DNA of 64,000 bases from Cricetomys ansorgei (GCA_026225945.1 JAMJFZ010001074.1:3991001-4055000); one strand, 5' to 3'; shown: positions 36,650 through 49,755, numbered from the stretch's first letter. Numbers and translations: made by a program. The notes: generated by a model not told the origin, from the sequence alone.

Positions 36650-39500
36650 TTTCAGGTTGGGTATCTCTGTTATTCATATCTGTCTATGGACAATAACTAC
36701 AGATATCTATAATGCTGGCACTACTATTTAGAAAAAAATTAGAATCATGGTATTATTCAAAATATTCAAAATGTTGAGCTTGTTTTCAGCCTGAAGCATC
36801 ATGAGGAATTTAGCATTTCACAACTTATCTCATGCTGAATACGATGTACTGTTCTGGAGCCAGGAAAGCATTTGTGTTGATAAATGCTCTTTTGTTGAGT
36901 TCTCTCAGCTGTGTGCTCATGAAACCGAACAAGATACTGGCACAGATTTGTGCCACATAGTGACAAGCGTTCTGATGGGAGAGATGAGAGAAAGGATTGA
37001 ATACTGATAGCCGAAGATAAAAAGACAAATAGTCTTGCTATAATTCCACCTGTTATTTTCAAAGATTTGAAAATATCGTTTCATCAAAATATTTGGCTCA
37101 CAGAATCCATATGTTCAGTGATTTCAGATTAAGAACAATGAGGTATTGATTAGACCCAAGTAAAGTCTAATAATTTTCTTGACAACCCCTAAGTTAACAC
37201 CCTTACAACAAACACACATTTTTAAGTAGAGGAACTGAATTCGAAATACGGCAAATTTGAGAACTTCCCTACACTTTTGAAAGAAGGGGGTGTTGATCTT
37301 ATATATGTTATCATGTGTTTTCATGCAAAGATATGCACATATGTAGGATACACAGGAGAAAAATGAAACAGTCTTGGTCAACCCAGATGCATTACAATTA
37401 AATGTGTAAAAGGTAAAATTTTAGAGATGGGAAATCTGTAGTCTTTGTGGACACTTTCTCAAGGTATAATTTGGCAAAACATGTATGGAGCTGACTACCA
37501 TAAAAATGGAATATAGTGCCTTTATTTTCCAGGTGTAAAGGTCAGGGAGAGGCACCAGGAGGAAGCATCTGCACTGGAAGTTGTTAATATTTGCTTCAAC
37601 CAAGAGAGTACTCACAAGCATTGAATCTTTAAAATAAGTCACTTTTTAGTTTATTCACATCTGTGTGTATGTTATTTGTCACAACAAACTCTAAATATTT
37701 CTACAAACACATGACTACTTCTCTTTTATTTGTGGGAAATAGAACCATGCTGTATAACTCATCTGCATGTATTTGGTGGAATTATCAGAAGCATGGTAGC
37801 ATACCAGAAGGAAGTCCATCTCACTAACAAGCCATCACAGAGTTTCTTTTGAAACTTTATATGCTATGAAGTCCATAAAGAAGTCATTATTCATATGTAA
37901 ATATCATGAAAACTTTTAAGCAACCATATAAATATGTTTGAAATCAGACATCTATTTTTTTAAAGCTATGTTGTGATAAACAAGGAATCAGGTAGAACAC
38001 TCAGTAGTCATGACAAATGGATAATGTTTGTGTTTATTCTGCTCTAAGCAATGTATCATAAGATAATGAAATTTTAGAAAACATTGTCATACACACACAC
38101 ACACACACTCACATGCACACACACACACACACACACACAATATCATCTTGTGTACTAATCCTAACAGGTCTATATGGGAGAATATTAAGGGTGTTTTTTA
38201 AACTTGTATGTTTGATCAATATGTCACTTAAGGATAAGCTAACTTCCCATCATAAAACTGTTTTATTAATATCTGAAAAAACCAAGGTGCCTGTGCTGAA
38301 AAACTGAACACTGTGATGGACAGCTTAGTTCAAAAACACTCAGTCAACTAGGTTCAAGAGGGGTTGTTCTCAGACTATTAACAGGTAGTCATGTATAAAG
38401 ACACAGGAACAGTTCCCTTTAAATAATATTAATACGATAGGCAAAGCAATTGAACCCTGAGATGGCGGCATGTTTAAAAATAACGTGCAGAAACCAAAAT
38501 TAAGAACTCTAATAGGGAACTGTAGTGATGCATAGAACAAGACAAAAACCAGTTCAAGAGAATGGTTTTTGATTTTTAGAACTCTTACAATGGGTGTTAT
38601 ATAGTTAATAGAACAAATACTAATTCTTGTATTTGATTCTGTAAATAAATATATATGTAATATACAAACACCATAGGAGCATATATGATCAGTTAATGCA
38701 TGTATATGTCTCCAAAATGTTGCTCATCAGTATTTATCACTTGCGAATGTTCAGACAGCAATTAAAGCTGTTTCAAATTTCTACCTCCTTAAATTAATGC
38801 TATTTTCTTAATTCAATTTATTCATTGTTTGTAACTAATTTTTGTTTCCTGCTATTCTAAGTACCTTGTTTATTCTACTTCTTTGTGTAGTAATAAAACT
38901 CATAATTTTTGGAGTTGATTATAAGGAACTCAGAGATTGTTTTTGTGTGTTTCAGTGAAAAGACTCCATTACTTATAGACTAGAATCCACTGTATACAGA
39001 CTAGAAGCTCTTCATAGTTCTCAGTTGGTTAAAATTAAAGTGTGAGAAGGGATACACTCTCTCCTTTCTTGGTGCAAGAAGAGTACTTCTCAACCTTTTA
39101 AAGACTACCAACTTTAAACTGGCATGAGAGGAGGCTGAGTCCTGGATTATCCAGGCAATGCCTCATAGCAACTCTTAAAACCTTAGTTAGGTGAGTGAAG
39201 CATGTTTCACAAAATAAGGAAAATTTCAGATTTCTAAACTAAGAATCTTTAAAATACATTTTACTTTCCTGCCTATCATATTCAATATCAATTACAAAAA
39301 AATGACACTGAAATATACTTGCCAGTACCAAGTGTTCTTAATTCTGTATGAAAATGATTTTATTTTTCCAAGCAAGATGTCTACAATATCTAATTAGCTA
39401 TAATTACGTAAAAGTTAATATATTGTAACAGCACAGAAAAATATTTATCTTAAATAAATATTGATTTATTAGAAAGAAATGGACATGTTGTAATATCCAG
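36650..39500. other. Unassigned stretch with one CA microsatellite
   Basis: About 2.8 kb without recognised interspersed repeats. Short overlapping frames at 36799-37062 on both strands are under 90 codons. A (CA)n lies at 38092-38140. Confidence 0.4.
38092..38140 (+). repeat. (CA)n microsatellite
   Basis: Two CA runs separated by 'ctcacatg'. Confidence 0.95.
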
Positions 39501-39509
39501 TTTGTGTTT

Positions 39510-39806
39510 TTAAGGGTTCTGTTAGTATAAATGTGTGTGTCTCTGCATCTATGTTTTGCTTGTGACTTTCTTTATTTCTTTTTCTTCTGTTTGTTTTGTT
39601 CTATTCTGGTTTGTTTGTCTTTGTTATATCTTATTTTATTTTATTATTATTTTTAGATGTCTGTTTGTTTTCTAACAAGAAAGGAAGACAAATTGTGCAT
39701 TTAGGTGGCTGAGGACCTAGCTAAGATCTGAGAGGAGTTGAGGAAGATGAATCATAATCAGAATATATTGTATAAAAATTATATTTCCAATAATAAAAGT
39801 GGAATA
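39510..39806 (+). mobile_element. L1 (Lx-type) 3' UTR tail
   Basis: A T-rich lead ('tcttattttattttattatt') precedes 'ctgaggacctagctaagatc', 'gaggagttgaggaagatg', 'aatcagaatatattgtataa' and 'ccaataataaaagtgg'. This is the standard ending of rodent Lx L1 3' UTRs ('atcaggatatattgtatga..ttttcaataaaa'). Confidence 0.8.
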
Positions 39807-39809
39807 AAT

Positions 39810-40505
39810 TCGATAGCATAATGCTTCTAGTTACAAAATAATTCTCCATGTTCATTCATATAAAATTATAGCTAGTTAAATTCATATATTTATTCATAGA
39901 TGAGAAACAAAATCTATAATACAGTCACTCAAATATTAGGCTGCAGTGTTTACGTGCTATCAAGATAGTACCAGCACAGCTGGAGCCCAAGACTGCAGGC
40001 CCATGATACATTTTTAACACAATCTTACACATATTCATACGCATGTGCAAACCAGTTTTTATAAACCACCTTAGACATTTTACAGAGTAATATCTACTCA
40101 GAAGTTTCTGTTTTTAAGTCAATGGAAAACTCTTGAAGCAAAATGAATCCAACAGCAAGAACTATAAATGACAGTCCTTGTGACAGCATGAATTTCAGAC
40201 TTGCCAATCTCAACATAATCCTGTCAAGTCCTGTGTAATACGATGTACTCTCATGCTTGCAAGGCTCAGTCTTGCTTACTTTAGAGGGCCAAAGGCAGAA
40301 GTAGAATGGTCAGATTCTTCTCTGTTCAAATGTGTCAGTTCCTATCTTATTATAAAAACCACAATTATCATTATTTTGACAAAAACCTGCCATACTTTTA
40401 GTAAAGAGTTGCAATTGCAGGAGGCCACGCTGACAGCCTGTGTGACAATCCTTAACCAAATCAAGACTTCATTTAAAACATTCCCATGAACTAAGCACCC
40501 TTCTT
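39810..40505. other. Unassigned DNA
   Basis: No repeat recognised with confidence. 39990-40060 has a weak SINE-tail-like 'cacatattcatacgcatgtg'. Confidence 0.35.
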
Positions 40506-40510
40506 CTAAT

Positions 40511-40562
40511 GAGATTATATTATATTATATTATATTATATTATATTATATTATATTATATCA
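40511..40562 (+). repeat. (ATTAT)n pentanucleotide microsatellite
   Basis: About ten perfect tandem units of ATTAT/TATAT, then 'catatttt'. The long pure run suggests instability. Confidence 0.97.
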
Positions 40563-40674
40563 TATTTTAATGTTTAAAGAGAATTTTCAGTTATTTTTTT
40601 GTACTGATTAGATATAGAAGACCAAAAAAAAAGAGAAGAAATACATATTTTAATTGTTTCTTCATCTTGGGTAT

Positions 40675-40676
40675 AA

Positions 40677-40728
<52 letters not shown>

Positions 40729-40808
40729 GAGAGAGAGAGAGAGGGAGAGGGAGAGGGAGAGGGAACGGAAGAGAGAGAGAGAACAAGTAAGAGAGACAGA
40801 GAGAAAGA
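40675..40808 (+). repeat. Compound (GT)n(GA)n / (GGGAGA)n microsatellite
   Basis: A GT run of about 45 bp is followed by GA repeats, four GGGAGA units and further GA repeats. Open frames through it on both strands (His/Thr- and Arg/Glu-rich) are simple-sequence artefacts. Confidence 0.97.
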
Positions 40809-40979
40809 TTCTGACTAGAGGTTCCATAATTTTTCTATATAATCAGAAGTGTGGACACATCTACATAAAACTCATGACAAAGTGAAAAATTAAGAAAGCA
40901 ACCCACAAATAGCTATTTTAAGTAATAATTCAGTAACCTACATATGAGATAACATAGCTTGTGAAATTTTTTCTATTTG

Positions 40980-41151
40980 TTTAAATTTTATTTATTTATT
41001 TATTACATGGTTTACTTATTTATGGAGGTGCGGCTACATGTACCATTGAAGGAGACAGTTCTCTCCGTTTATCTCATGTTCAGTGGATCAGACTCAGGCC
41101 TACAGGTTCCCAAAACAAGTATACTTATGCATTGAGCCACTTCTCCAGCCC
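40980..41151 (-). mobile_element. B2/B3-type SINE
   Basis: It ends with 'attgagccacttctccagcc', the reverse of the tRNA-like head, and starts in a 'ttatttatttattta' tail. The 'actcaggcctacaggttccc' block fits B3 better than B2. Confidence 0.75.
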
Positions 41152-41154
41152 TGA

Positions 41155-42720
41155 TACATTTACTTCATGAACACTATCGTTTGATATTATTTTTCAAAAT
41201 TTGTCTATATTATATATCTCAATGAAATGTCTCCTGTTGCACAATATTATCACCTCACCCACCAGTGCTTTTGAATGAGGTAGGCAATAGCTGTCAAAGA
41301 CAGAGTTTACCCGAGATACAAAACACACAATTACCCAAAGGCACAGAGAAGACCATGATCTAGCATAATCACAGTCAATTTTACTCATATCTCCCTTAGT
41401 GCCCCTTATGTACATGTCATTGACCTTCCTAATGTTTGCATATATTTCAGAGGCTTTTAATACAGCTACTTCAGAGAGATAAGTAGTTTCTGCTCTACAG
41501 ATAATTTTACACATTGACAGATCTACCTGACTCTCATTTTCATAGGAATCACATTCAGCATATTCAAGGATTTTTCTAAACATGATATATGTCTTGACCT
41601 TTCCAACATTCTTTTTCTTAATCTTCAACAATTTTATTTAAATTACACAAACTTCACTTTCTCTGAATACATGCTTAAAATAGAAGTACCTACAGTCACC
41701 ATATCAGTGCCCCAACCTGAAGCTTCTGAGTGTTTAATCACAATCAGCCATTTTTTTTTTATTCAGAATAGTAGAGAGTTTGTGTGGATTTGAGTGATTT
41801 TCTTCATATTTGTAGATTGAGCCACAGAGTCTTACACTGTGGGTAAAAGATAATGTGACATTTGTCATTTTTCCTTGAAGTTAGCATGCTAAGCTTGAGA
41901 GTGGTGTGTATATTACACCGCTCTGGTTGCCACAGAGATGGCCTGGATCATAAGGAGTCAATCATTCTATGCTCTTATTAGTCTTTAGTCTCTAGCCTGT
42001 TAGATAAATGCTCCTTTTGTCTCTTGTACATCCATCTTGAACCTGACTGCCTATAATATTTGAGAAATCTCTGTCTCACTTTTACTATACAAACAGTTCT
42101 ATCCCTCTATACGCAGGCAGCCAGATTAAAAACATTTTGTTCATACCATCGAGTAACTGGTAAGATTTTTTTTTTTCAAAAAATCCAGTGGACTAAACGC
42201 TACAACCCTGTTTATATTGCCATTTCTCATTTTTTTCTTCCTTACCTGTTTGGTTAAGATAAGACTGCCTCTATTTTTCTGTTTCTTAAGGATAACAGAT
42301 AAGACAAAACTACCACATGTTTGAAATATGTTTTCTGTCATGTCTGTCTTGATTTAATAATTACCCCAACCAAAGCACATGGAAGAAACTAGGAAATTAA
42401 AGAATTTAGATTGACCACCATGTTGTAACTAACCACACCCCTCAACATAACATTTCTGCTCTAATCATTCCTGCAACTTTGAAAATGCTCCAGACTTCAC
42501 GTTATCCATGTTGTGAAATGATAAATTATTGACATTCTGAACTACAGAACTGCATCCATCCATTTCTCGTTTATTACTTCTCATGTCCTTGCTAGTCTAT
42601 TCTCCCGAACTTAGAGATTAACTTTAATGCAGGAATTTGATAAGTGTTCATTATTATAATTATCACTGATGTTTTTATTCACTGACGCTTGTATTCACTT
42701 ATTCTTTATTTCAAAAGTTA
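41155..42720. other. Unassigned stretch containing a 145-codon open frame
   Basis: The minus-strand frame 41194-41631 is the longest non-repetitive one in the window. The translation resembles no family I know and has no tidy splice or promoter context. A frame of this length is within what chance gives in 64 kb of AT-rich DNA. No repeat is recognised in the rest of the interval. Confidence 0.4.
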
Positions 42721-42727
42721 ATAGTTA

Positions 42728-42925
42728 AGGGCCAGTGAGATAGCTTAGCAAAAAAAGGTGCTTATGGTCAAGAATTCAATCTCTAGAATCCAAATGGTGG
42801 AAGGAAAGACCCAGTCCTTGCAGTTTGTCCTCTCAGCTACACACACATTTCATGGTATGCATGTGCATGATCACGTGTACACACATACACATATATACAC
42901 ACAAACATACACACACAAATAATTA
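42728..42925 (+). mobile_element. B3 SINE
   Basis: 'gggccagtgagatagcttag' starts the tRNA-like head. 'ccaaatggtggaaggaaaga' and 'ccttgcagtttgtcctctca' are the diagnostic B3 middle, and a 'catgtgcatgatcacgtgta' plus CA-rich tail ends it. Confidence 0.9.
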
Positions 42926-42929
42926 ATAG

Positions 42930-43690
42930 CTAAGTAAACAAACAGATGAGTAAATGTTTCAAAAAGCTTGTGGCTAAAAATTATCCATATTTAACAGTAC
43001 CAAAATGTATGCAACTGCATATCTCTTTTTTTTCTTTTTTTTCCATTCATAAATCCCTGTTCTCTGAGGTAGGTACTTTAAAAATTTGTGTGTTACATGT
43101 CAGTTATGTACTTATGTGCGAATACACATCCCCCTTCATTTTGATATTATTTGTGATAAGATGAAGGAAGTTATATATTCTACTTTACTATAATCACGTC
43201 CAATTAAATAGTATAATATGGGCATATAGGCTTCTGAGTTATTTCTGTCACTTAAGTGACTTGTACAACAGACACCTAAAGTGCTGACTGCCAGAGTTCA
43301 TCATGTGGTTATGAAAAGGCTAATTCTATCCCACTGTTGTTTCTTCAGTGGGGTTGGCAGAAGGCTGCCAGAGGTCTTGCTTTATGTACCCTAAATTAAT
43401 GTTTGAAGAAGAAACTTACTACCTCTTGTTATAAAGATCAATTAAGTGTGAAATGTACAATTATTTTTTGAATATCATTAGCTCCTATGAGGGTGACAGA
43501 TGCATTAGATAGGAATTTGCAACATTCAGGATAAAAAATAAATTGTGTTCATAGTATTTAAAAAAGTGAAAAAAGCTGAAAAGCTAGAAACAAAATAAAT
43601 AGATCTAGAATGAATGAATTCAGGATCAAATCATTAATGACTTGGTCCAGATTTCATCCCTTTTTAAATTTATGTTTTAAATGTACAGTG
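42930..43690. other. Unassigned DNA
   Basis: No repeat or coding signature recognised. Confidence 0.4.
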
Positions 43691-43697
43691 AATGTTT

Positions 43698-43706
43698 TGT
43701 GTGTGT

Positions 43707-43786
<80 letters not shown>
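43698..43786 (+). repeat. Compound (GT)n(GA)n microsatellite
   Basis: A GT run of about 50 bp passes directly into a GA run of about 37 bp. The design and strand are the same as in the array at 40.7 kb. Confidence 0.97.
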
Positions 43787-43788
<2 letters not shown>

Positions 43789-43789
43789 A

Positions 43790-45085
43790 TTATACATTAC
43801 ATATTAATTACATATTATATTTCCAGTGATTTACTCTTGGGTAGACACCTACACAATTGTATTAACTACTTTTTCCTCCTTGATGGTAACATATTTTCTC
43901 TGGACAACCCTGAAACAGCTTTTGTGCTAACATTGCATATAATTTGTTCTGCAAAATTGAACTCTTAGCAGTTTTTGTTTAATCATTCCCAAAGGTTATA
44001 GAAGTGTTTCCCCCGTCTCCAGAGCCCATTTACATCCAGGCTGTAATCCACCAGCTCAGTGAAGCAGGTTCTCTCTCAGGATGTAGTAGTGTTTGATTTG
44101 GTGTTTTGGTATAAAGTTCCAGTCTGTGAGTTCTATTTTTTAGTGATTAAAAATTAGTTTCAACAGTAACTGTGTGACATGCAGGTATCCCCTACTTCCA
44201 TTGGCTAGTCCCCACATTTTCTTATTTGTGAACTTTAAATATTCTTCAGATTTACTGAGAAAAATAGAATGCCTTGCCTTTTTTGTAGTAAAGATTATTT
44301 TCTGCCTAACTCTACTTTTTAAAGAAAAAAGCCTGAAAGCACATTCAGTCAATTAATCTAAGAATTGTCACTAAGCATAAATAAGTAATTCCCCTGATGT
44401 ATTTCTTTCACGGTTACAAAGAAGTATTGAGATCAAGGCTGGGTTTAAATGAATCATTGAAGTAGGTTGGGCTTGAAATGTAGAATTTCAAACTTAGCAG
44501 CAAGCAACCTGCTGGTGCAGCAGGAATTGTATTCCATTGAAATTGTGAACTGTGGTAATTATTTTAAACAATTACAAGGGTATTATTTGAAGCCTAGCAC
44601 TCCTACTATGTTGGTAAGATCAAGGCAAACTTCATTGATGACAACTTTTATTGGTAATTATTGTCTGTACAACTATTAATGATATTTTTCCTCGCCAGCA
44701 AACTAAATAGAATTTTACTGGTGATTTTGGATAATGATACATGGATGCATTATATTCCACAACCCAAGTACCTGCAGCTTTCTCAAGTAATCCCAGAGAG
44801 ATGATTTCAATCACTTTTAGAATTTACAGTTAGTGCTAAATCATGAGCAGACTTTCAAATATGTATTAATCTCTCGCAAAGGCATTGGCTTATCAGTGCA
44901 TCTTCTGTTTTATTATTTTGTGCTGTTAAAGTTGACAAAACAATCAGGATAGAAAGTTATGCTCACTGTTTGGATACGTCTCTGGGACGACTGCATATGT
45001 AACATCCAGTGCTGCTCCCTCAGGTAGCATTTCCCAAATCAAGTGAGTGCTTACATGTGTGTGCAGCTCCAAAGCTAAGCTTTAC
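43790..45085. other. Unassigned DNA
   Basis: Nothing recognised; open frames are up to 95 codons but merge with the microsatellite or are AT-rich. Confidence 0.4.
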
Positions 45086-45089
45086 TCTG

Positions 45090-45280
45090 AAACATCCAGG
45101 TGACTAAAGTCAAGCTATTTTCACTGTGTGTGCCTTACTTTCCTCATCTGCAAAATAAGAGTAATAAATATGTCAGCCAGGAAGTCCTCTGTGAACAATA
45201 AGGAAGTAAGGCATGTAAACTGCTTCATACAGTCCTGGACACAGAGTAGAGAGGGTAGCCTCTAAAAGTTAAGTGTTATG
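45090..45280 (+). mobile_element. MIR SINE
   Basis: 'gactaaagtcaagctatttt', 'gccttactttcctcatctgc', 'aaaataagagtaataaatat' and 'cagtcctggacacagagtag' closely follow the MIR core and 3' part ('cctcagtttcctcatctgtaaaatgggaataat..agtgcctggcacatagta', recalled in pieces). Confidence 0.9.
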
Positions 45281-45523
45281 TATTTATCCTTCCAAGAAAT
45301 GGATGCTGAAGCTTCATCTCTTGAAAAATAGGTGCTAGAGCTTTAAAAGACAACAGGGGAGGGATCATAAGATTAATAGAGTTAGATAAATAGAACTAAA
45401 GAATAACAAAAAACCAAGTGCAGATTTATAGATGAGAAGACAGTAAATCTTTCTAGACTCTAGAACAATAGGATAATGGCATACTGGACAAACAAACAAT
45501 CAAAACAACAAAAACCCAAATCT

Positions 45524-45648
45524 CAGTATGGTGTCACATACCTGTGCTTCCAGTACATGAGAGCCTGATAGAAGAGAATTGTTCTGAGTTTGTGGACAAC
45601 CTGGTTACACAGTGAGCATAAGACAAGCCAGATCTACAGAGCAAGCTT
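45524..45648 (+). mobile_element. Old B1/PB1-like SINE
   Basis: 'agtatggtgtcacatacctg', 'tgcttccagtacatgagagc' and 'gtggacaacctggttacaca' correspond to B1 blocks ('gtggtggcgcacacctgt', 'ccagcactcgggaggc', 'ggccagcctggtctaca') in a strongly diverged, probably proto-B1 copy. Confidence 0.65.
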
Positions 45649-45654
45649 TCTTTT

Positions 45655-46340
45655 TGAATTTTGAACAAGAACAAGAACAAGAAACATTAAAAGTCTCATA
45701 AAGTAAATGAATCCGGGAGGCCAATGGTGACTGAGAAATAGGAGGCCAGTAAGCAACATACAGAACATAATTATCCCATGGAAGGAGGAAGAATGCGGGT
45801 CACTAACTGGATGAGGTAAGAGAAAAACGCTCACACTACAAAAGGAAGTCTGCACAGGGGCAACACAAGAAACAAAGGGTTATTTGTAAAAGTGCTATAA
45901 ACTTGCTATTGTTATAAAAAAAGCTAGAATTATTAATGTCAGAATTATTAATAATAAATCTATAAAATATTATCAGTTCCTTGAAGTTCCTTGACATGGA
46001 AATTAACGTGTCAAAATTATATTTCCTATAGGTTTTGCCAGAGATGTAGGCTGAACAGCCTGGGTGCAGGAAATACCAGAAGCACAGAGGTGGCAGATGG
46101 AGTTCTGAGAGCAAATGAACTCTCTCTAAGGGACTTACTAGAGAGAAAATAAGCTGAGGTCAAAAACAAACTCGATAGAAGCCCAGAGTCCTGGTCTCTT
46201 TAATTCCTCTGCTACTCGTCTCTAGGTTTCTTTTTCTCTGATGAACTATGGTGGAAAATCTTTTGATTATGCCCCTTCTCTATTGTAATTATTTCCTTTT
46301 TACTGTATGCCAGGATGACTCTTCAAAAATACTCATTTAA
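45655..46340. other. Unassigned DNA
   Basis: No repeat recognised. Small direct duplications occur: 'agaattattaat' near 45927-45952 and 'agttccttga' near 45977-45996. Confidence 0.4.
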
Positions 46341-46357
46341 TTAAGAAATATACAAGC

Positions 46358-46538
46358 TGCCAAGAAGTGGTGGTGCACGCCTTTAATCTCAGCACTCACG
46401 AGACAGAGGCAGGCAGAACTCTGTGAGTTCAAGGCCAGCCTGGTCTACAAAGTGAGTTCCAGGACAGCCAGAGTTACAACAGAGAAATCCTGTCTCTAAA
46501 AACCAAAAAGAAAAAAAAGAAAAAGAAAGTAATATATA
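46358..46538 (+). mobile_element. B1 SINE with target-site duplication
   Basis: Nearly complete B1: 'gtggtggtgcacgcctttaa', 'gagacagaggcaggcagaac', 'agttcaaggccagcctggtc' and 'gttccaggacagccagagtt', with an A-rich tail. The 12-mer aaatatacaagc (46346-46357) recurs as aaatatgcaagc (46539-46550), with one mismatch. It is the youngest-looking SINE in the window. Confidence 0.97.
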
Positions 46539-46554
46539 AAATATGCAAGCAGAG

Positions 46555-48955
46555 GAATGAGAAGATGGTACAGTGCCTGAAAAGTCTGATTTCTAAAGCA
46601 CAAAAAGTGGCAAAGAAATGGACAAGAAGAAGGTGGGGAAGATAGAACTAGGTATGCAAAGAGTGTGGTGCATAGAATATAAAGGAATCATGAAAGATAC
46701 TTGTGTTATTTTTAACACACTAAGCGATGTATCAATGACTATTTTCTATGAGTATATACTATGAGTATTTTCGAAGAGTCATTCTGCCATACAGTAAGAA
46801 GGAAATAATTACGAGAAAGAAGGTTAAAAAAACAGGGGGCGTAATCCAGGGATTGACCACCATAGTTCATCAGAGAAAAAGAAACCTAGAGATGAACAAT
46901 ACAGGAATTAAAGATACCAGGATATCCAGTCAACACCACTTAGTGGCTAAACAGCCTCCTAGTTTTCTAACATTTCTTACAAATGAGTGACTGAATTTGA
47001 AAAGACAGGAAGGACCAGGAAACACATACTCTGAAAACACAGTGTGAGGAGCACAAAGGACAACCAGCTGCTGGCCCTAATTTACCCTAGAGTTTTGAAG
47101 ACAGAACTTCTGCGAATTCATATGTATAGCAGAGACCTCAGATTGATACATGCTCAGAAATATTATTTTTTAAAAAAGCTTAATGAGTTTATTTAAAATA
47201 CAAAACAAAACAGAAAACAAACCAAAAACAAAAATGAAGAGGCCTTGGATACATTAGGCAACTTTGGGATTCTAGGGCAGATTAAGATTTAGTTTAATGG
47301 TTTATACTCATGGATGGACCAAGAGTTGGGATAGATGCGTTTGGGGTCAGTAATGTACACTGCTTAACAGAGGTTCCAAAGTTCACATTTTCTTGTGTTT
47401 GTTCCCTAAATGTGGTCTTTTCTTAATCAGCTACAAGGCAGTCTACACTAACAACTATCACAGTTACAAATGGAGTTCATGATCAGTGCAGACCATTTAT
47501 TTTATTTTAATCAATTCAATTTCATCTGGTATAGCTATTTTCCTGACCATGTTTAACACTAAATTAAATACTCTCCTATAGCTAGTAGAAATACCGGGAT
47601 AAAATTGAAAAGGAATAATTAATTTAAGATACTTGTTTTAAATAAAATGCTTTGGTTTTCCATCAAGACAGGAGAGTACACATATTATTCTAAAACTTAA
47701 AAATAGATTTATAAAATAAGATTATTCGGGTAAGGAAATTTATAGGTCTGACGATTTATACGTTATAGTAATTAAAAAAATTAAATTGATTCTTTTTTTC
47801 TGATAACAGTTGTTACATGGAATTAGGAAAACAGAGTACACTTGAGGCTAGTCTGTGTTACATGAGGCTCTTGTCTTCAAGGGGGGAATTAAGATTTCTT
47901 AGATTCATCACAGCTAGATCATGTAAGAAGGTAAACTTCAACCAACACTCAGCAAATAATCATTTATATAACCTGAATGTTATTTTTTTTCAGGTCACAC
48001 AGGTGATATTCATATCTATGTCCAATAAACATTTCATACAATGTTCATCTTCCTTCTCCTTCCTGAGTTTTGATTCTCAGTAGGTGAACACTGAAACCAA
48101 TTCTTCCATCCTCAAATTTAACGTCATGCCATGATTCTTCTGAAGACCTCATGGAACTCTTAAAAACTTCCATGGTGTTTCTCAGTCTGAAAACTTTGCC
48201 CTTCTTTGGTGTTTAGAAAGCCTTTTTTCTTTAGCCTCTAAACACCATAGACCTACTACATGCTCTACATGTCATGTAAGCATTGCCATCGCTGTTCAAG
48301 AGATAGCATATAAACTAGGAAAAACAAAAACCCTCACAGAAATGATTGGATCCTTACAAAGGTGTTAACTTAGTTTAAAATGATACTTGAAAATCCTTCC
48401 TTAGATAAGGAAAGCACATCAGAAATCATCCTATTAATGTTAGGGAGTGCTTTATGCAAAGAAGTAGGGAAAACGTTTTGAATGTGGGGAAACTGCCTTA
48501 GAATGGTGATAACTTTTGTACTCTGTTGTCTCTACCTTAACACTACAGAATCTATGATTATCACAAAATTCCCCCCCCCTTATATTAAAATAGTGATTTT
48601 AAAACCTTTGGAGATAGCTGAAAAGATTTATTGTAAGTATTAATATTGCATTAGACAATCAATTAAAGAAAAACGAACAAAACCCCATTTCCTCGGGCCT
48701 CACTTTTGTGAGCCACACAATCTGGATAAGTCATTCAGCCTTTTGAGGCCACATTTTTTTAAATCTTTTTCAGCACACAAATAGTGACTGTGTCCCAAGG
48801 TTTTGCTCACTCAAAATCTTTATCCTTCAAGAACATGTTGTAAGTTGATAAACAAGCACATATTCATACCCACTATACTTTGGTTGAGTTACAATTTGTA
48901 TGCAAGGAAGTGCACAGGCTCTAAGTGCACAGCTCCGTGTTTACACAGAAATGTG
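46555..48955. other. Unassigned stretch
   Basis: About 2.4 kb with no interspersed repeat or gene recognised. A C run lies at 48571-48579. Open frames are under 90 codons. Confidence 0.4.
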
Positions 48956-48959
48956 TCCT

Positions 48960-49370
48960 TAGAACCTCCCTGTTCAATACAACTCATTTCAACACTCCAG
49001 CATGCCCTCCTGTGCCCTCATTCTGTCAATGACTGGGTTTCATAGCTGTGAAGTGCATTCGTTCTGTCTTTCTGTCACTCAAAATTATGTGTTTGAAATC
49101 CATCTATATTGTGCCATGAAGGATTTTTTTTTCTGCCCCCACAGGTTCTTGATGATTATGTCAGGTAGTTTATCCTTTCCGCATCTGATAGACATTTGTT
49201 TGTTTTCAGATCTAGGCATTATGAATGGTTTCTTTATGAACATGCATTTACAAGCTATGAATGTTGAAATGGTTTGTCTCAGTTCATGCATATATTTAGT
49301 AAGTTCACTTATGTTAGTTGCATTAATTAATGCCAAATGGCTTCCTATAAACTTTACCTTTAGCTATTAA
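48960..49370 (-). mobile_element. Old L1 (L1M-type) fragment
   Basis: 'gtgtttgaaatccatctata', 'gatagacatttgtttgtttt', 'aggcattatgaatggtttct' and 'tgaacatgcatttacaagct' follow the L1 region 'gatggacatttgggttgtttccagtt / ctattatgaataa / tatgaacattcgtgtacaag' (given in pieces). The 122-codon plus-strand frame across it is the antisense of this fossil, not a gene. Confidence 0.65.
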
Positions 49371-49379
49371 ACACACCTT

Positions 49380-49750
49380 CTATTTGGTGTTTCACAACTT
49401 TCATAGAGTAGGTAATTATGTTATGCCATTATACTTTGGTCAGCTGTGTATAACATAATACATCAGATTACTCTTCCTTATAAGTTATGATGCACCTTCC
49501 TCAACAATCTGATTAGCTAAATATCAACAAGCTTAAGATATCGAATAAAGAGGAAGGAGCCTATAATTTAAAGTAATTGTCAAATATAATATTGAAATCT
49601 TTTAAATAAACATACTTTTAAAGAAAAATAATTTTAACAACTCCTCAAAGATCTGGTTTTAGTATTAGTCTATTCCTGACTTAATACTATTGAATTAGCC
49701 CTAAAATAGCATGATTAAAAAAAAAGAGATTTGTTTCTAATTACGTGCAT
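49380..49750. other. Unassigned AT-rich DNA
   Basis: Nothing recognised. Confidence 0.35.
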
Positions 49751-49755
49751 CCACT

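Noticed and set aside
38312..38500. Possible LTR-like start 'gtgatggacagcttagttca'
   Set aside because: Only a short resemblance to a family start; no further collinear blocks.
39075..39130. 'cttctcaaccttttaaagac' resembling a hAT terminal repeat
   Set aside because: No matching right end, internal sequence or 8-bp duplication.
40574..40885. Open frames of 70-78 codons through the GT/GA array
   Set aside because: Simple-sequence artefacts (poly Thr-His, Arg-Glu or Leu-Ser).
41194..41631. 145-codon open frame on the minus strand, the longest non-repetitive one
   Set aside because: The translation resembles no family I recognise, has no splice-site, Kozak or promoter context, and its length is within chance expectation for 64 kb of AT-rich DNA.
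49002..49370. 122-codon open frame with membrane-like hydrophobic stretches
   Set aside because: It overlaps the antisense strand of an old L1 fragment; hydrophobicity follows from T-rich DNA.
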